Positions 24,541 through 36,600 of a DNA stretch of 64,000 bases are shown one piece after another. The stretch is from Moniliella sp. 'wahieum' (Eukaryota; Basidiomycota; Moniliellomycetes; Moniliellales; Moniliellaceae), in assembly GCA_003971905.1 (NCBI GenBank), contig RSEE01000110.1:1-64000 (forward strand). The letters run 5' to 3'. The number at the start of each line of letters is the position of its first letter. Position 1 is the stretch's first letter. The notes beneath the pieces were generated by a model that was not told the DNA's origin, ran no database searches, and saw only the letters and a list, made by a program, of their open reading frames with translations. Position numbers and translations under genes: made by a program.

Positions 24541-26541
24541 ATGGCGTACTCCTCCTCGCTCCTCTCCTCGTCGTCCTTGCCCAGCATCCGTCCCCTGCCC
24601 GACGCACGCCCGCCCTCCGCCGCCCCCCGCGCCTACCGCCCAGCCCGCTCACCCAGCCTCTTGCGCACCAGCCCGACGACACCCACGCCCATCCCTACCC
24701 GCCCACCCCCTCGTCAACCGAGATGGATGGCTACTACCCTCTCCGCTCTGCCCCCGCACCCTTCGTGTCTGTTGCCCATGCGCCCGCCCGCCTACCCTTC
24801 TGGCAGCAGCTACGCCTACCCCCCCCCCGCCGGTCCGCCGTCGTCCTACTACCCGAGCTCTACTCGCTGCCATCCCTCACTGCGTCCGCCGGCCCCCGTC
24901 CCATGTCCGATCCCTTTGTCCCCCGCCCGCCCGCCGACACGGCTCCCCCTTTGGCCGAGCCCGCCTCTCCCTTTTCACCCACTGCCCCGCACCAGGGGGG
25001 CTACTACCCCGTCCCCTTCCCCCCGCGCGACCGCGGGTACAGTGTGCCCGAGATGTCCTTTGCGCCACTTGCGCCCTACCGAACCCGGCTGAGCAGTACT
25101 CCGCAAGTCAACTCAGCCACGGATGTCTCCCCCTCGATAATGGCGCTTCAGCTGTGCTGCGGTTGCCCGCTGTGCCGGCGCCTGTGTCCGTGTCTGCATG
25201 CGTATCTGGGTCCGGGTCGGGCCAAGCCTCTAGTACAGCCCTTCTTACCTCGGAACAAGCCCATTTCCAATTCCACCTATCGCATTTACGGCAGCAACCG
25301 ACCTATGTCGGTCTGATTCGTACCACCACCGAGGCGATCAAACTGCTTGCTGCATGTGACCTTCCCAAGGGCACGCCGAACCATCCACCACGTCGGATCC
25401 CACGTCGCCTGCTCGAATCCGAACGTGCGGCCTTGGTTGTTCGGGCAACGTGTTTGCCTGGACGAAGCGGAGACTGGGATTCGTCGTTGGACCGATGGAC
25501 GGGTCTGGTCTGCGAGTCGTGTGAATGGTGGGTTCTTGACCTACCGTGAACTTCTTGTGCGCAAGCAGTATGTCCTTCCTCCCTCCTCTTAGCTTCCCCC
25601 CTGGGGACCCTTTCCTTTCTTGCCTCTCATGTTGGTACCAGTGCGCTGACCTATAGGTTTGTTGGTTTGCTCTTTTGCCCAGTCGGAATGGGGCGGTAGG
25701 CTGTCCTACCCAGAACGAATATAAAGTCGATGGCTTGATCAAGCAATCGTTCACCATCACCACCACCTCAGGACGCAAGTTGCACGTTATTTCCTACTAC
25801 TACAAACGGGACTTGCAAGACGGTGGACAGTTCCGACGGGTGGACGAGGACGAACGGTTTTCCAATCCGCCGAACGGCTGGCCGGTCCATGTGGACCCGA
25901 GCGAGTACCCAGATCCTGATCCTGACGACTTGGCACTCCAAGCTCAAGCCAAGCAGGACGAAGCCAAGCGGACCCTGAGCGCACAATATAAACAACAGTC
26001 TACGCGTGTACCCAGTGGGACCAACAGCACTACTAGGTCAGCTCACCTTCCCAAACCGAGTCGAACTACGACCAAGCCCTACGCCACGGAAGCAAGGGCG
26101 TACTACCACCCCACCACCACCACCACCGTCCGCCCTGCTTCCCAACCAAAACGAAGACGCGTCGAACCGGTACCGGTACCGCTAGCAACAGGAACAGGCG
26201 GTACGAGCACCACCCCACCCAATACTAACTCCGCAACCATCACCAGTGGTTCCAATACGTACGCCAACTACATGGGACCGGTGCGGGAATCAATAACCGA
26301 CCCTTCGTCTCGCCGCACACACACTCCCACGCACATACACACGGGCACTCCCACACCCACTCCCACGCATACGCATACGCACACGCGTACGCGTACACGT
26401 ACCGTACCCCCTTCCCACGGCTCACCTCCCGTGCCTCCATCAGTAAGTTCGCCCGTTGCGCTGGGAGGTGCGTCTTACCTCGCCCAACAGTGCCCATCAA
26501 AGTGTAAATTCCCGAGCTACTACAACTACAACTACGACTAA
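24541..26541 (+). CDS. Gti1/Pac2 family transcription regulator (WOR1-like)
   Basis: Fungus-specific DNA-binding regulator; relatives (WOR1, Ryp1, Sge1, Pac2) control morphological switching and conjugation. A long Pro/Ser/Tyr-rich N-terminus precedes the domain. WOPR box part A (about 25290-25555) reads TYVGLIRTTTEAIKLLAACD, RRIPRRLLESERA, RVCLDEAETGIRRWTDGR and VWSASRVNGGFLTYREL. Part B (about 25735-25860) reads GLIKQSFTITT and GRKLHVISYYYKRD. An intron separates them (donor near 25570, acceptor near 25680). The tail carries Thr/His-rich dinucleotide-like repeats (26320-26400) and ends YYNYNYD at 26541. An alternative 3' exon rich in Gln or Ser/Thr (26700-26866) is possible. Frame changes lie in the proline-rich part (near 24720, 25280) and near 25420. 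Confidence 0.85.
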
Positions 26542-27204
26542 TCGGTGGACTTCTTATCCCACCCATTTGACCCATGGGTCCTCCTCGACCCATTTGACCC
26601 ACTGACCCATTCTTTGGTGAACACGCTTCCTTTCTAGTATCTCTGGGTGCAGCGTAACTGACCACGCTTCTACGTTTTCCTTGGGTAGGGGCAGGTACAG
26701 CAGCAGCAACCGCAATCCCTACCGCCAGCCCAACCGCAATCCCAAGCACAATCCCAAGCACAAGCACAAGCACAAATACAGGTCCAAGTCCAACCGCAAG
26801 CTCAAGCCCGACCAGTCGGCAGCAGGTGAACTCCTTATTGGCCAAAAAGATTAAGGACGAGCGTTGACCTCGCTCATAACGCGTGATGGATGGCGAATGT
26901 GTGGAGTGGAGTAACACGTGTTGAGGTTGGAGTGCATACTAAGCCTCTTTTTGGTGGGCTGGTATGATGGGTAGGCAGAGCTTGTCTCCCCCGTAAGGGC
27001 GGGGAGGTGCGTGCGAGGTGCGAGGTGCGAGGTGCGAGATGTGGTTGTATTTGTATTTGTGTTGGTTGCTGTGTGGGAGTCGAGTAGATGGAGTGCGTTC
27101 AGCGAACTGCAGGGAAGTTTCCACAACTATACGTTTTGGAGACGTTGGTCGATAGATGGTTGCTTCGCGTCAAGGTTTTCGACGTGTATAGTGTAAGGCT
27201 GCAG

Positions 27205-27243
27205 TCTCAAGGTCTCAAGGTCTCAAGGTCTCAAGGTCTCAAG
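27205..27243. repeat. (GGTCTCAA)n tandem repeat
   Basis: About five copies of an eight-base unit, intergenic and almost perfect. Confidence 0.85.
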
Positions 27244-27296
27244 TTTTCTTACTTTGTGTACTATATCTGGCTTTCTCGTTCTGGGTGTTGTGATCC

Positions 27297-27332
27297 ATTT
27301 CCATTTCCATTTCCATTTCCATTTCTATCCAT
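27297..27332. repeat. (CCATTT)n tandem repeat
   Basis: Five to six copies of a six-base unit in the same intergenic stretch. Confidence 0.85.
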
Positions 27333-27606
27333 TTCTACCCGGTATGTCTGTCCACCAAGCCATCGTTCCACGTTCGCCCTGTTCACGTATCCTCAGTAAA
27401 CCTTTTCCCCCACAGCGAGAACACAACGTGATACACCTATATACGTATCCCCCCAGCCTTGCTACGTATCCTCATCGTCTTCCTTAGTTGCATTCCTCAG
27501 TGTGGTGCACCAAACGATAAACGACAAAAAAAGCGAGAAAGGAAACGCGATCCACCACGCGATCCACCACCCGATCCCACTCCCACTCCGACTCGCATCG
27601 ATCACT

Positions 27607-29511
27607 TCACACCCCAGCCAACTTGTGACCAACAAAGTCGCTCTGTCCAAACCGGAAGATTGACGTAGTGCCCTCATCCACGACGGCGACGACCATATTG
27701 CGCCGACCGGACTTGAGGGGTGGAAAAGGGTTGGGTGGGCGGGGCCGTGTCGGGCCATGAGCTTGAGCTTGAGCTTGAGCTTGAGCTTGAGCTTGAGCTT
27801 GGCCGTCCTTGCGGGCCGATACGAACCAAGGTAAAAAGAAGGTCCACCAAGACGGACGGGGGGAGAAGAGAGCGGTACAGGTGCAGGTCGACGGAAGGGT
27901 TCCTCTGGCGGAGGGAGACCTTGTTGGAGAGCCTTTGCGCGTGCTGCGGCCCAAGCTGCATGACGACCATAAGCCGAACGGTTTGTAAGCCCACAGCGTC
28001 AGCGCGGAGCTTATCTTCGCCATCGGTAGGTGGTAGAGGGACCTGTTCGAACATCTGAGCAAAGTCGGGGAGACTGAGCATGTCCCGTCAGCAGCGTTGA
28101 TGATAGCGATGCGGAACTCGGGCGGGGTGGGTCGGTACGTTTGTACGACGTAGCAGGACGCCAGGCGTAGAAGAACGGTTGGAGGTCCTGTGGCGGCGGG
28201 GAGGGTGGAGGGGTGTAGGTAGGGATGAATTGGAGTGCGGCAAACGCTTCGTCTGAGCAGAGGGAGGGGCAGTCAGCACAGGAAACCAAAAGCCCCCCAG
28301 AAAAACAGGAAAAACAGGGGAAAAAACAAGGTGGAAGGGTAAGAGAGCACAAGTAGGAGGGGGAGGAAGCAAGACGAACTGTACGACGTGGGAGAGGCAC
28401 CATGCAAACCAAGACGCAGTACTCCGCGTCCCCTGCACCGAGCTTGCGTCGATAGCGCCGCAACCCCCTGACAACACGATGGATCAGGTACGAAGCACTG
28501 TGGATTGGGAGTGCGATAGCGTGGCCCAAGACTTGGGCGGTCCACTGTACCCCTCGACCGAGGAAGAGCAAGGGGGAAGCCAGGACCCACACAACCTTTT
28601 TGCCCCACAGAGACAAAGAGAAGACGAGGGAGTCGTAGCTACCTCTGACAAAGGTAAGCTTCCCCCCCGCCGGGCTGTGCAGGTTGCCGAGCACGTGTAG
28701 CAGCAGCTGAGGCACGCAGTTCGTCCACCACATCGGCTCGTTGAACGATATACCCAAGCCGCTTGAGGTAGACGTAGACATGGTACTGTTCGCGGGTGCA
28801 TGCATAGCCCCGTGGGAGCGGTGGGAGCTTCAGCCCCCGTTGGCGCAAGCAGGAGGGCGGTAGCTTGCTCAATGCTGAGCGGGGCCAGTTCCTGTGACCC
28901 GCCTGGAGCTGTGAGGGAAGGTACAGGTAGATGACAGATAAGTGATCCCGTTCCAGTAGATACAGCGTTTCTTCCGGGAAGAGACGAGTCAAGCTAGGTG
29001 TGTTACGGGCCGTGGCTGTCGCGCCTGTGTCCCTTGTCGCTTGTCTCCCCTTCCTCGCCTTTCTCAGCCGGTTGGGACAAAGGCACAGACGGTTGGGGCA
29101 TGTGCGGAGGCCAAGCACGTACAGTGATGCCCGTCTGCTCGAACACCCTGCGCCGAGTAACAGTGAGAGTTGCGCAGCGCGAGACGGGGTCGAGAACGGC
29201 GTGGCCGAGGGTACGTGCGACGGCGACACGCTGGCCCGAAATGGCACGGTACATGGTAGCGCGAGACCGTGCGAGAGCCTTAGCTTGACCAGCAAAGCCC
29301 GTCGGTTCAAAATCCTTTTCGCCGCGTTTGGGCAGAAAGGCAGCGGCGGCCGTATCGGCAGCCGCCTGGTAGGTGCTGAACCACCTGCCGTACCAGCGCG
29401 CGCGTCCAGCAGCGCTTCCAGGTAGAGTAGTCGGGCATGTCGTCCTCATCGGCGTCGTCGGCGCCGAGGGCGAGGCGGGGCGCGGCGGAGCAGATCAGCA
29501 GCGTCGGCCAT
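27607..29511 (-). CDS. SEN54: tRNA-splicing endonuclease subunit Sen54
   Basis: Structural subunit of the heterotetrameric endonuclease that removes tRNA introns. The ATG at 29511 starts MADAADLLRRAP. LPKRGEKDFEPTG (near 29325) is the conserved Sen54 N-terminal block, followed by a short helix-rich segment. FPEETLYLLERDHL (near 28970) and YHVYVYLKRLGYIVQRADVV (near 28750) are the hallmark mid-protein motifs. The C-terminal half includes QPFFYAWRPATSYKRTDPP, then LKSGRRNMVVAVVDEGTTS and FRFGQSDFVGHKLAGV, ending at TGA 27607-27609. A six-base repeat adds a Gln-Ala run. Introns lie near 29210-29230, 28400-28260 and elsewhere. Frame shifts occur near 28650 and 28105. Confidence 0.87.
27759..27802. 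repeat. (GAGCTT)n coding hexanucleotide repeat
   Basis: About seven copies keep the SEN54 frame and encode alternating Gln-Ala on the minus strand. Confidence 0.9.
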
Positions 29512-29966
29512 GGCTCAGCTGTGGTGGCGGTGGGGCCGAGGCAGTCGGCTAAGACGCTGCTGGGCAAAACGTTTTCCTGTGAGTGACTCGTCACGCCGAA
29601 AAAGAAAGGCACAGGACGATGCATGCCCCAGTCAGTCGGTGCAACATGCCTGCGGGATTGAATGTTGAGTGGGCCAGCAGCTGGGATGTATGGTGGGACA
29701 CGTGACTGGGTCAGGCAGCTCGAGTGCCACGTGTGTGGGTGGCGTATCACGCCCATCAAACCCAATCACAGGCACATCACGCGTCAGTGATCGATCGCTT
29801 GTTTGATGGGAGTTGGCGGGGGAGGATGAGATTGGTCGACAGATGGCTGTGCTGCCTGTGTGCCCGCCTTGCTCGGCTCCACAGCCGCCCGAAGATCCCA
29901 CCCGCGCTCTTGCGGCCGCTTGCTGGTCATTGTCGTCCTCTTTCCCACCACCACCTCTGCGCCCGC
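29512..29966. other. Intergenic, shared promoter of SEN54 and the muniscin gene
   Basis: No gene seen in 455 bases between divergent starts. CACGTG-type strings lie at 29698 and 29730. Confidence 0.45.
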
Positions 29967-32900
29967 ATGGATGCACCTGGCGCCGCCTCCGCCTGCGCTG
30001 CAGCCCGCGCCGCGGGGGACTTTATCAGTGAGTGCGCCGCGCTCGAGGCCCAGTACGCAGGGCCCTTACGTCCTGTGTCCAACGGCACGCACCAGCTTTG
30101 TCCGCCGCTGGCGCTAGCTGCTTTGTGCCCCTGCCCTCTCGCACTGGGCCGCATGGCCGATACGCATGCCACCCTCGCCATACACTCTCTACTTCTGTCC
30201 AACCCTTGGTCCATTCTTCCGCCCCCGACTCTCTCCACTGCAGCGCACAAGATGCACTCGGCCACCGAGCTGGCTGCACGCCAGCACCTGGCCTGCCTGA
30301 CTGCGCCTGCTTCAGCCCCTGCTTCCTCCTCGTACATCCCTCCGCTTCCGCCTCTGCTCTGCTTTCCGATGTTGCGATCGGAAAGAGTACCGAGCGGGAG
30401 AATGGGAATCAGAATCAGAATCAGAATGGGAATCAGAATGAGAAGAAGGACTTGCCCGCGTCTGTTGCCTCACAGCCTTTCGCACCCTCTTTACCTGAAC
30501 TTAACTTCCCCACTACTCCACTCATCGCGTCCCCACCTCAAAGTCCACGGGTACCTACCAAAGCCGTCTCTCCAGCCCCGAATGTGATGCAGCAGCCCGC
30601 TGCGGCCGCTTCGATGGGTCACCTGAGCTCAACAACGGACCACCATACTCATCCCCCTTCCCCTTCCCCTTCCCATCCCCATTCATATTCCCATGGCCAT
30701 TCCCATGGGCATTCACATGGGCATTCCCATGGCCACGCACTTCGTCCTTCGCGTTCCATCACGTCGCTGCGCGATCTGCATGACGACTATGTCAACCCGC
30801 TCAAGACGGCATTTAGTAAATTTGGCAAGGCCAGGCCGGTCGGGCGACGCGGGAGGTCGTGTGGACCTGACGAGGCACGTGGAACTTCCCATACCATGGC
30901 AACCACTGCTTCTGCACCTGGCGAATCTGCCAATCCAAATGTTCCAAATGTACCTTCTGTACCTTCTGTACCACCTGTACCGGACCACTCAAGCGCGCTT
31001 CCACCCTCAGCAGCTTAATGTCCCGGCGACGGAAAAAGTCCCAATCCATCTCCTCCAACGTGGGGGGTACAGGACCTGCACCTGCACCTGTCTCTGCACC
31101 TGCACCTGTACCTGCACCCGGACCTGGGTCTGGATCTGATGCTGGAACCCGTACGGGTCCCGCGGGTCCCACGGGCGTGCCGGTACCCGCCCTGCCCCGG
31201 TTCGATAAACGGGCATGCATCGAACCGGGTGAAGCAGGGTGGGAAGGCGTAGTAAGAGACGATACGTTACGCCAAATCTATCGTACCCACGGTACTGGGT
31301 CCATTGAAGTCCACAATCTGGCTTACCGCCTCACGCCGAAAAAGCCTAGCGCTGCTTCTGCTTCTGCATCTGCTTCGGCCTCTGCTTCGGCCTCTGCCTC
31401 AGCTTCCACTTCCGCATCCAACTCGCCGCTAGCCTTGCGTCGGCCCGATTTGGTCGCTGACATCTCCTTGCCCAGCAGCTCGGACGAGGAGGTAAACCAT
31501 CCTTCTCTTGTGCAGATGCCGTGGGGACCCAACCGGGGGATGACACCACCACGGGGCCGTACGCCGCCGCCGCCACCGCAGCCCGTGTTTGCAGAGGAAG
31601 TACGTTACCCCCCGACCATCCAAGACGGCGGCTGTGCTCAAATGGCGGGCCAGGCCAACTCCGTACGAAGCAGCGTAAAGGGAACCAAGGAATCCAGTAC
31701 CAAGGTGCTAGACAGTTTCTCTCTTCCGGGGGTCACGTCCCGCACGGCATCCGCTTCGACACCCTTGACCTTGCCCAGCGATGATGACCAAGCACCTGTA
31801 CGTCTTTCTTCTCTCCTGGTATCTCTGCAGAGTTTCTACATGGACCCACCCTTTACTAACTGCATGCCCTTTTTTTCTTTCCGTCCCTCAGGCTTCACAC
31901 CGACGTTCTACCCTCCACTTCGTCGCTCCCTAGGTCCTCGGTTACATCCGCCACATCGTCTCCTCTGGGGGATACGTTTGCCCCACCTCTTTCTTCCTCG
32001 CCATTGCGCCACGCGCCGGTCCCCCTGCCCCTGCCCCTGCCCCTGCCCTTCTCTGCGGCAGCAGGGAGCAATCCGAGACGCCTGCTGACCATCGAGCCCA
32101 GCGTGACAGAGACCGTGAACGCATTGGTTGCTGGCGCGCAGGTCCGGCGGCTGCTCATCACGGGCGAGGTACGAATCTCGATCGTTCCAGGGACAGATTG
32201 GCTGGAACCGCACTGGCACTCGGATCAGGCACAGGGGAAAAAGGCGATCGTACCGCTCCGCCTAACGGGGGGGGAGCAAGTGGACCGTCTCACGCCGCAT
32301 CCAGACTTTGTGCATGCTGTCCCAGCTTCTACCACAGGGAACGTGAGAGACACGAAGGATTACGATTACTTGTTGGACTTGAATGCGGTTTGGGAAGCTG
32401 CGCAGCGTGCGTCTATCGTGCACGCGTCCGACCAGCCCCAGCCTGGGGTACAACAAAAAGTCAGCTTGCCCTTGTTCAAGTACGTGGTTGTGCCCCGCTG
32501 CGAGGAGAACAGTGTACCGCTTCACGTGGGCGTGCATTGGCGTACCGAACCGGGCGGGGAAGCATGGTGATCCAGTACGCTCTCAATGGGAATTGCAGCG
32601 CTGGCCATGGCGGGTACGTTGGGAGTAGCGCGGAGGGTGGGGAGGAAGGGGAAGACCTGTCTACCTCGTCCTCGTCTATGCCTTTGCCGTTGGACCAACT
32701 GACGTTCCGTGCGCCCGTGGGCGTGCGGGTGGACGCTGCGCGGTCCAAGCCTTCCGGGCTGTGGGACGAAAAGAGCGAGACGTTAAGTTGGTCTGTACCC
32801 CCGCCTCAGGGGATCGAGACGCAGCGTATCCTTGCTCGTATCGATTCCCTCGTCCCGCCACAACCGCAGCCAGTTTCAGTCGGGTGGCGTATGGATGGAC

Positions 32901-33045
32901 GCACTTTATCCCCCTCCTTCTCACCCGCCTTGGCGAGCAAAAGGCTGCGCAGGCGTATGAGGCCGAGCAGGAGGAGGTGATGTGGATGCCCTGTGTGCGA
33001 TCGACTGTGGCAGGCAAGTATTTGGCTGTTGCTCCCTCGGCCTAA
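29967..33045 (+). CDS. SYP1: Muniscin (Syp1/FCHo-like endocytic adaptor)
   Basis: Early endocytic adaptor that binds membrane and cargo. The N-terminus holds a piece resembling an F-BAR helix (AGDFISECAALEAQYAGPLR, near 30020; MADTHATLA, near 30153). Only about half the usual F-BAR length is readable. The middle is low-complexity: Asn/Gln repeats near 30410, a His-Gly-Ser run (HGHSHGHSHGH, 30690-30740), Pro/Val near 31080 and Ala-Ser near 31360. LTPKKPSAAS and DISLPSSSDEE follow. The C-terminal mu-homology (SAFF) domain is clear. It starts at VTETVNALVAGAQVRRLLIT (about 32105) and continues with LTPHPDFVHAV, VPLHVGVHWRTEP, LTFRAPVGVRV, SKPSGLWDEKSETLSWSV and WMPCVRSTVAGKYLA, ending at 33045. 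An intron lies at about 31797-31892. Frame changes occur near 30580, 32565 and 32880. Confidence 0.8.
30660..30745. repeat. Imperfect CCATGGGCATT repeat encoding His-Gly-Ser
   Basis: Degenerate 12-base units inside the muniscin gene encode an alternating histidine-rich segment. No other domain sequence lies in it. Confidence 0.75.
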
Positions 33046-33642
33046 TTCGGTGAAGCTGGAAGCTTGAAGCTGGAAGCCGGTGAAGCTGGAAGCTTGACTA
33101 GCTTGACTGGCGCTCCTCTGCTACGTTTTGTTTACCTTTTTATTTACTGTTTGTCCTGGTGGGCCTGTTCGTTCCTCCCGTTCCGGTGTCGGTGTCTCTT
33201 ATTTTGTGGTTGGTGTGGGGGGGGTACTGTGTTACTGTCTTTATATATGTGTCGCGCCGTCCTGTCGCCTGTCCATGTCATTGGTTGCTTTCACTTGATG
33301 GTGTGGCGTACGTGGTGTAGAGTGCGGAAGGAGCGGCGAGCGTCGGAGGGTGGTGGTTGGGGGGCCAGGTGGTGGCGGGGAGCGGAGGGAGGATGGCCAG
33401 GGCGCACACCCTCCCATCTGGATCCCTGGGGTGTGCGTCTGCAGGGGGGCAGTCGGTGTGCGTGGCGGATGGCGGGTGCGCAGGCGGGCACGGGGCCGCA
33501 GTGAGGCGGGGCGGGGGAAATGCACGCGAAGAGCCGACGGAGGATCCAAGCGTCGCTTTTGCTTGCCCTGGGAGTAAGATTGCCCCTCCCCCTCCCCCGC
33601 CAATGCCACCCCGCCCGGCTGGAAAGAGCACGACACCATCCC
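33046..33642. other. Intergenic between tandem genes
   Basis: No gene seen. Short direct repeats of GAAGCTGGAAGCTTGA occur at 33051-33095. The stretch 33350-33530 is G-rich, and a C-rich leader precedes the next start. Confidence 0.45.
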
Positions 33643-36600
33643 ATGCCGCTCACCGCCACCCCACCGCCGCCTCCGCCTCCCGACACTGCCATGTCCTTGT
33701 CTGGGTCGCCTCCCCCACTGCCTCCCCCAGCCCCGTCACCTTCCCCCGGCCCCGCTTGCGCCACAGCATCCGCCGCCTCGTCACCGCCGCCACCAACCTC
33801 CTCTCCCTCCCGCCCTCACCCCCGCATGTCGACGGCATGGAGCATAGCCATCGTATGTCATCCCCTCTTTCGCTGGTGCACTCGCACTGACCATTGCCCC
33901 CCCTTGTGTCTTTCTCTGGCCACAGCGCTGCCCCATGGCCAGCTCAGGCAGCCGGGCGCTTGGCATCCGATCCAGCTCCACCTCCAAGTCGACACGTCAG
34001 GCGCAACGTTGCATGTACCCTACCCTGCGTCGGATCCCGACGACCCAAACCAGTTCCACCTCCCCCTTGGGCAGCTGTGGGAGTGGGAAGTGACGTGGGT
34101 AGATCCGTCGATGTTTTTGCTGCCCTATGTCTTGTCCGTATCAACACGTGTGGCGCAGGAAGAATACTTATCTTCTTCGTCCACCACCCGAAAGTCCCCC
34201 TCCACCACCTATCTCACGCCTCGTTCCTACCTTCTGTTTCCCCCAGGTCTTCCGGCCAGGGCACATTCCTATTTTCCTTCTTGACGCGCGCCAAGCTAAC
34301 CAAGTGGCAAGCCCTCCTTCGCGCCCACACCATGCCCGAACTGTATTATCCTCTTCCCTTGAAAGCATCTTCTCTTCCATCACCCTCTAATACGACTACG
34401 CTACGTCTTCCTCATCGCGTCTCCCTCATCTTGCTTCCGCAAAAGAAGTCCATCTGTCTCCTCACCGTCCTGTTAGCAGCAGTCCTTCCCCCGACCCCGA
34501 CCCCCTCGCCTCCGCCACCGACGACACCTCTTCCCGACTCAACAACAGCGCCATCCTGTCACCGTTTCCAGTCTACCGCTCGCTCCCGCTTGACAGTATA
34601 TGAAGCTCGAGGCACCAGCCTGACGCGTGCACCTTCCACCAGTTCCTCCTCCCAACCTGCCTCGCTCTCTCGTGTCTCCTCTGACCCATACCTCTTCCAT
34701 ACTGCCCACACAGCAGCTGCACCTCACCGAAGCCCTCTGCTACCTGCCCGCACGCTTGCCGATCCCGCTCTTCCGCCCGACTCGAGTGCGCCTGACCCTA
34801 TCGTGTCCCCCTCATTGCGTCCGAACACGCAACGGACACACCCTCTTCCTGGCAGCACTGCGTACCCTAGCTCACGTTCCACCTCTGTGTGGAAAAAGTA
34901 CGGATTTGACCTGGTGCCTGACCAAGCTTTGTTGGCTTACCGTGTATTCCTCGACGACACCTGGGTAGGTCGAAGCAAATTGTGCACCTTGGACGAAGGA
35001 CCGTTTTGGTTGCAAACGTTCTGCTTTGACGATGTGGGACCGCAGAGCACCATGCTTCGTGTTGAGGTGGTGTACCGTCTGGTCACACCGACGGGCATGA
35101 CGCTTCTTCATCCCATAGCTGGAACACAGATTCCTCTTTCTAAAGTATGGCAAGCTCAGCAGCACGATGCTGCGCCACTCAACCAGGTCGAAGGCTGGTT
35201 CGACCTCTATCCCGCTCCGCGTGCTACTAGCTTCTTTTCCTCCTCGTCGAAAGGGAAGAGGGAAGAGGGAGAAGGGGGATGCAACGAAGAAGGGAGGGGG
35301 TACCGCGTACCTCCCCCGCCAGATCCGTCTGTCACTTCGGGGTGTGCGCACCGCGTTGCTACCTACAGAAAACTATGCCCACCTCAAAGCAATCTTATCG
35401 GGTACGCAGCGGTCTAGGCTAGCCCGCACGCTCTCCGCGCAAGCACCAATCTTGACTCCGCTGCTGATGCAGTACTATGCCTGGGTAGGCGAGGCAGAAG
35501 CGGTATTGTTCGAATTGTTTCGCCAAGAGGAGTGAGCTCGATGGTCCGTCGCAGCTTTTGTTTCGGTAAGTGGCTCGATCCCCACCGTGCCCCCGGTTCA
35601 TCTTATATTGGAACTGACTCTTTATCGTTTCGCGCGCGTGAATTGTGGGGGGTTGGGGATGAGGTAGCGCCAACTCGCCCTTTACTCGTGCGCTGGACGA
35701 GTACCAAAAACTCGCATGCGAAGCGTGGCTCCAAGCTTCCCTTGGGCCCATTCTACGCCGCCTAGTCCATGGCGAATGGGAACTGGACCAAGCAGGGTTG
35801 TTGGCGCTCGGCCAAGCCGAAGCAGGTGGGGCTGCACCGCGGGAAGATGACAGGGCAGCTTCTGTGTCCGCTTCTTTCTCTGTTTCCGGACAAGCCAATG
35901 TGGCAGAAGCAGAAACAGAAGCTGAAGCTGAAGCAAAATCAAAAACCAATCGGCCCCTCACCCAGTTCCTCGCGTTGGTAGCTACGATCTGGGCGAGTTT
36001 ACAAGCGCACGCGGACAAAGTGCCTCGGTCGTTGTGTCATCTATTAGCTGACGTTCGGGCTTCCAGCGTGGCGCATACGGGCCAAGTCGAGGTGGGACGA
36101 CAATGCGTCAGTTCCTTTCTCGTGCTCCGTCTACTCGGACCGGCCCTGACCACACCTCATCGATTTCAATTGGTGGCCATGCCGCCATCTGGGGCCAACG
36201 AGACGCAACAAATCCTCACCCTGCTGGCCAAAGTGTTTTTGATGATGGCTCACCCGGACAACGGGCGCAAGGAAGGGAAGAGTGAGAGTAACAAGTCACT
36301 GCCGCTAGCACTGGGCTCGGGCGGACCTTCTTCCCTTGGATCCAAAGCGGCCATATTACACGCCTGCAAGCCCTTTATCAACGCCCAAGCTGGTGCTTAC
36401 AAGCTACTGATTGACCGTCTCTCCTCCTCACCTTCCTTCCCCTCTTTCCCCTCTTCCTCTTTTACGTCGGCTGTTCCAAAGGGGACCATCAGGACCGAGG
36501 AACGCAGTACCAGTTCCTACCCCAGTTCAGACGACGCTGAAAATGACGATGCATGGCGTCACCTACGGTTCCGTCCACTAGGGGGCCAAGACCCCCTCTT

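Larger units (their letters stand above)
26542..27606. other. Intergenic between convergent genes, with tandem repeats
   Basis: Apart from a possible alternative 3' exon of the upstream gene (26700-26866), no gene is seen. Three short tandem arrays lie here: GTGCGAG units (27012-27038), GGTCTCAA units (27205-27243) and CCATTT units (27297-27332). Confidence 0.5.

Noticed and set aside
27205-27332. Arrays of short tandem units that superficially recall CRISPR
   Set aside because: Units are 6-8 bases with no spacers, and the DNA is clearly eukaryotic nuclear sequence.
33241-33764. Overlapping minus-strand proline-rich open frames upstream of the RasGAP
   Set aside because: They arise from C/G-rich leader sequence on both strands and show no motif or start context.
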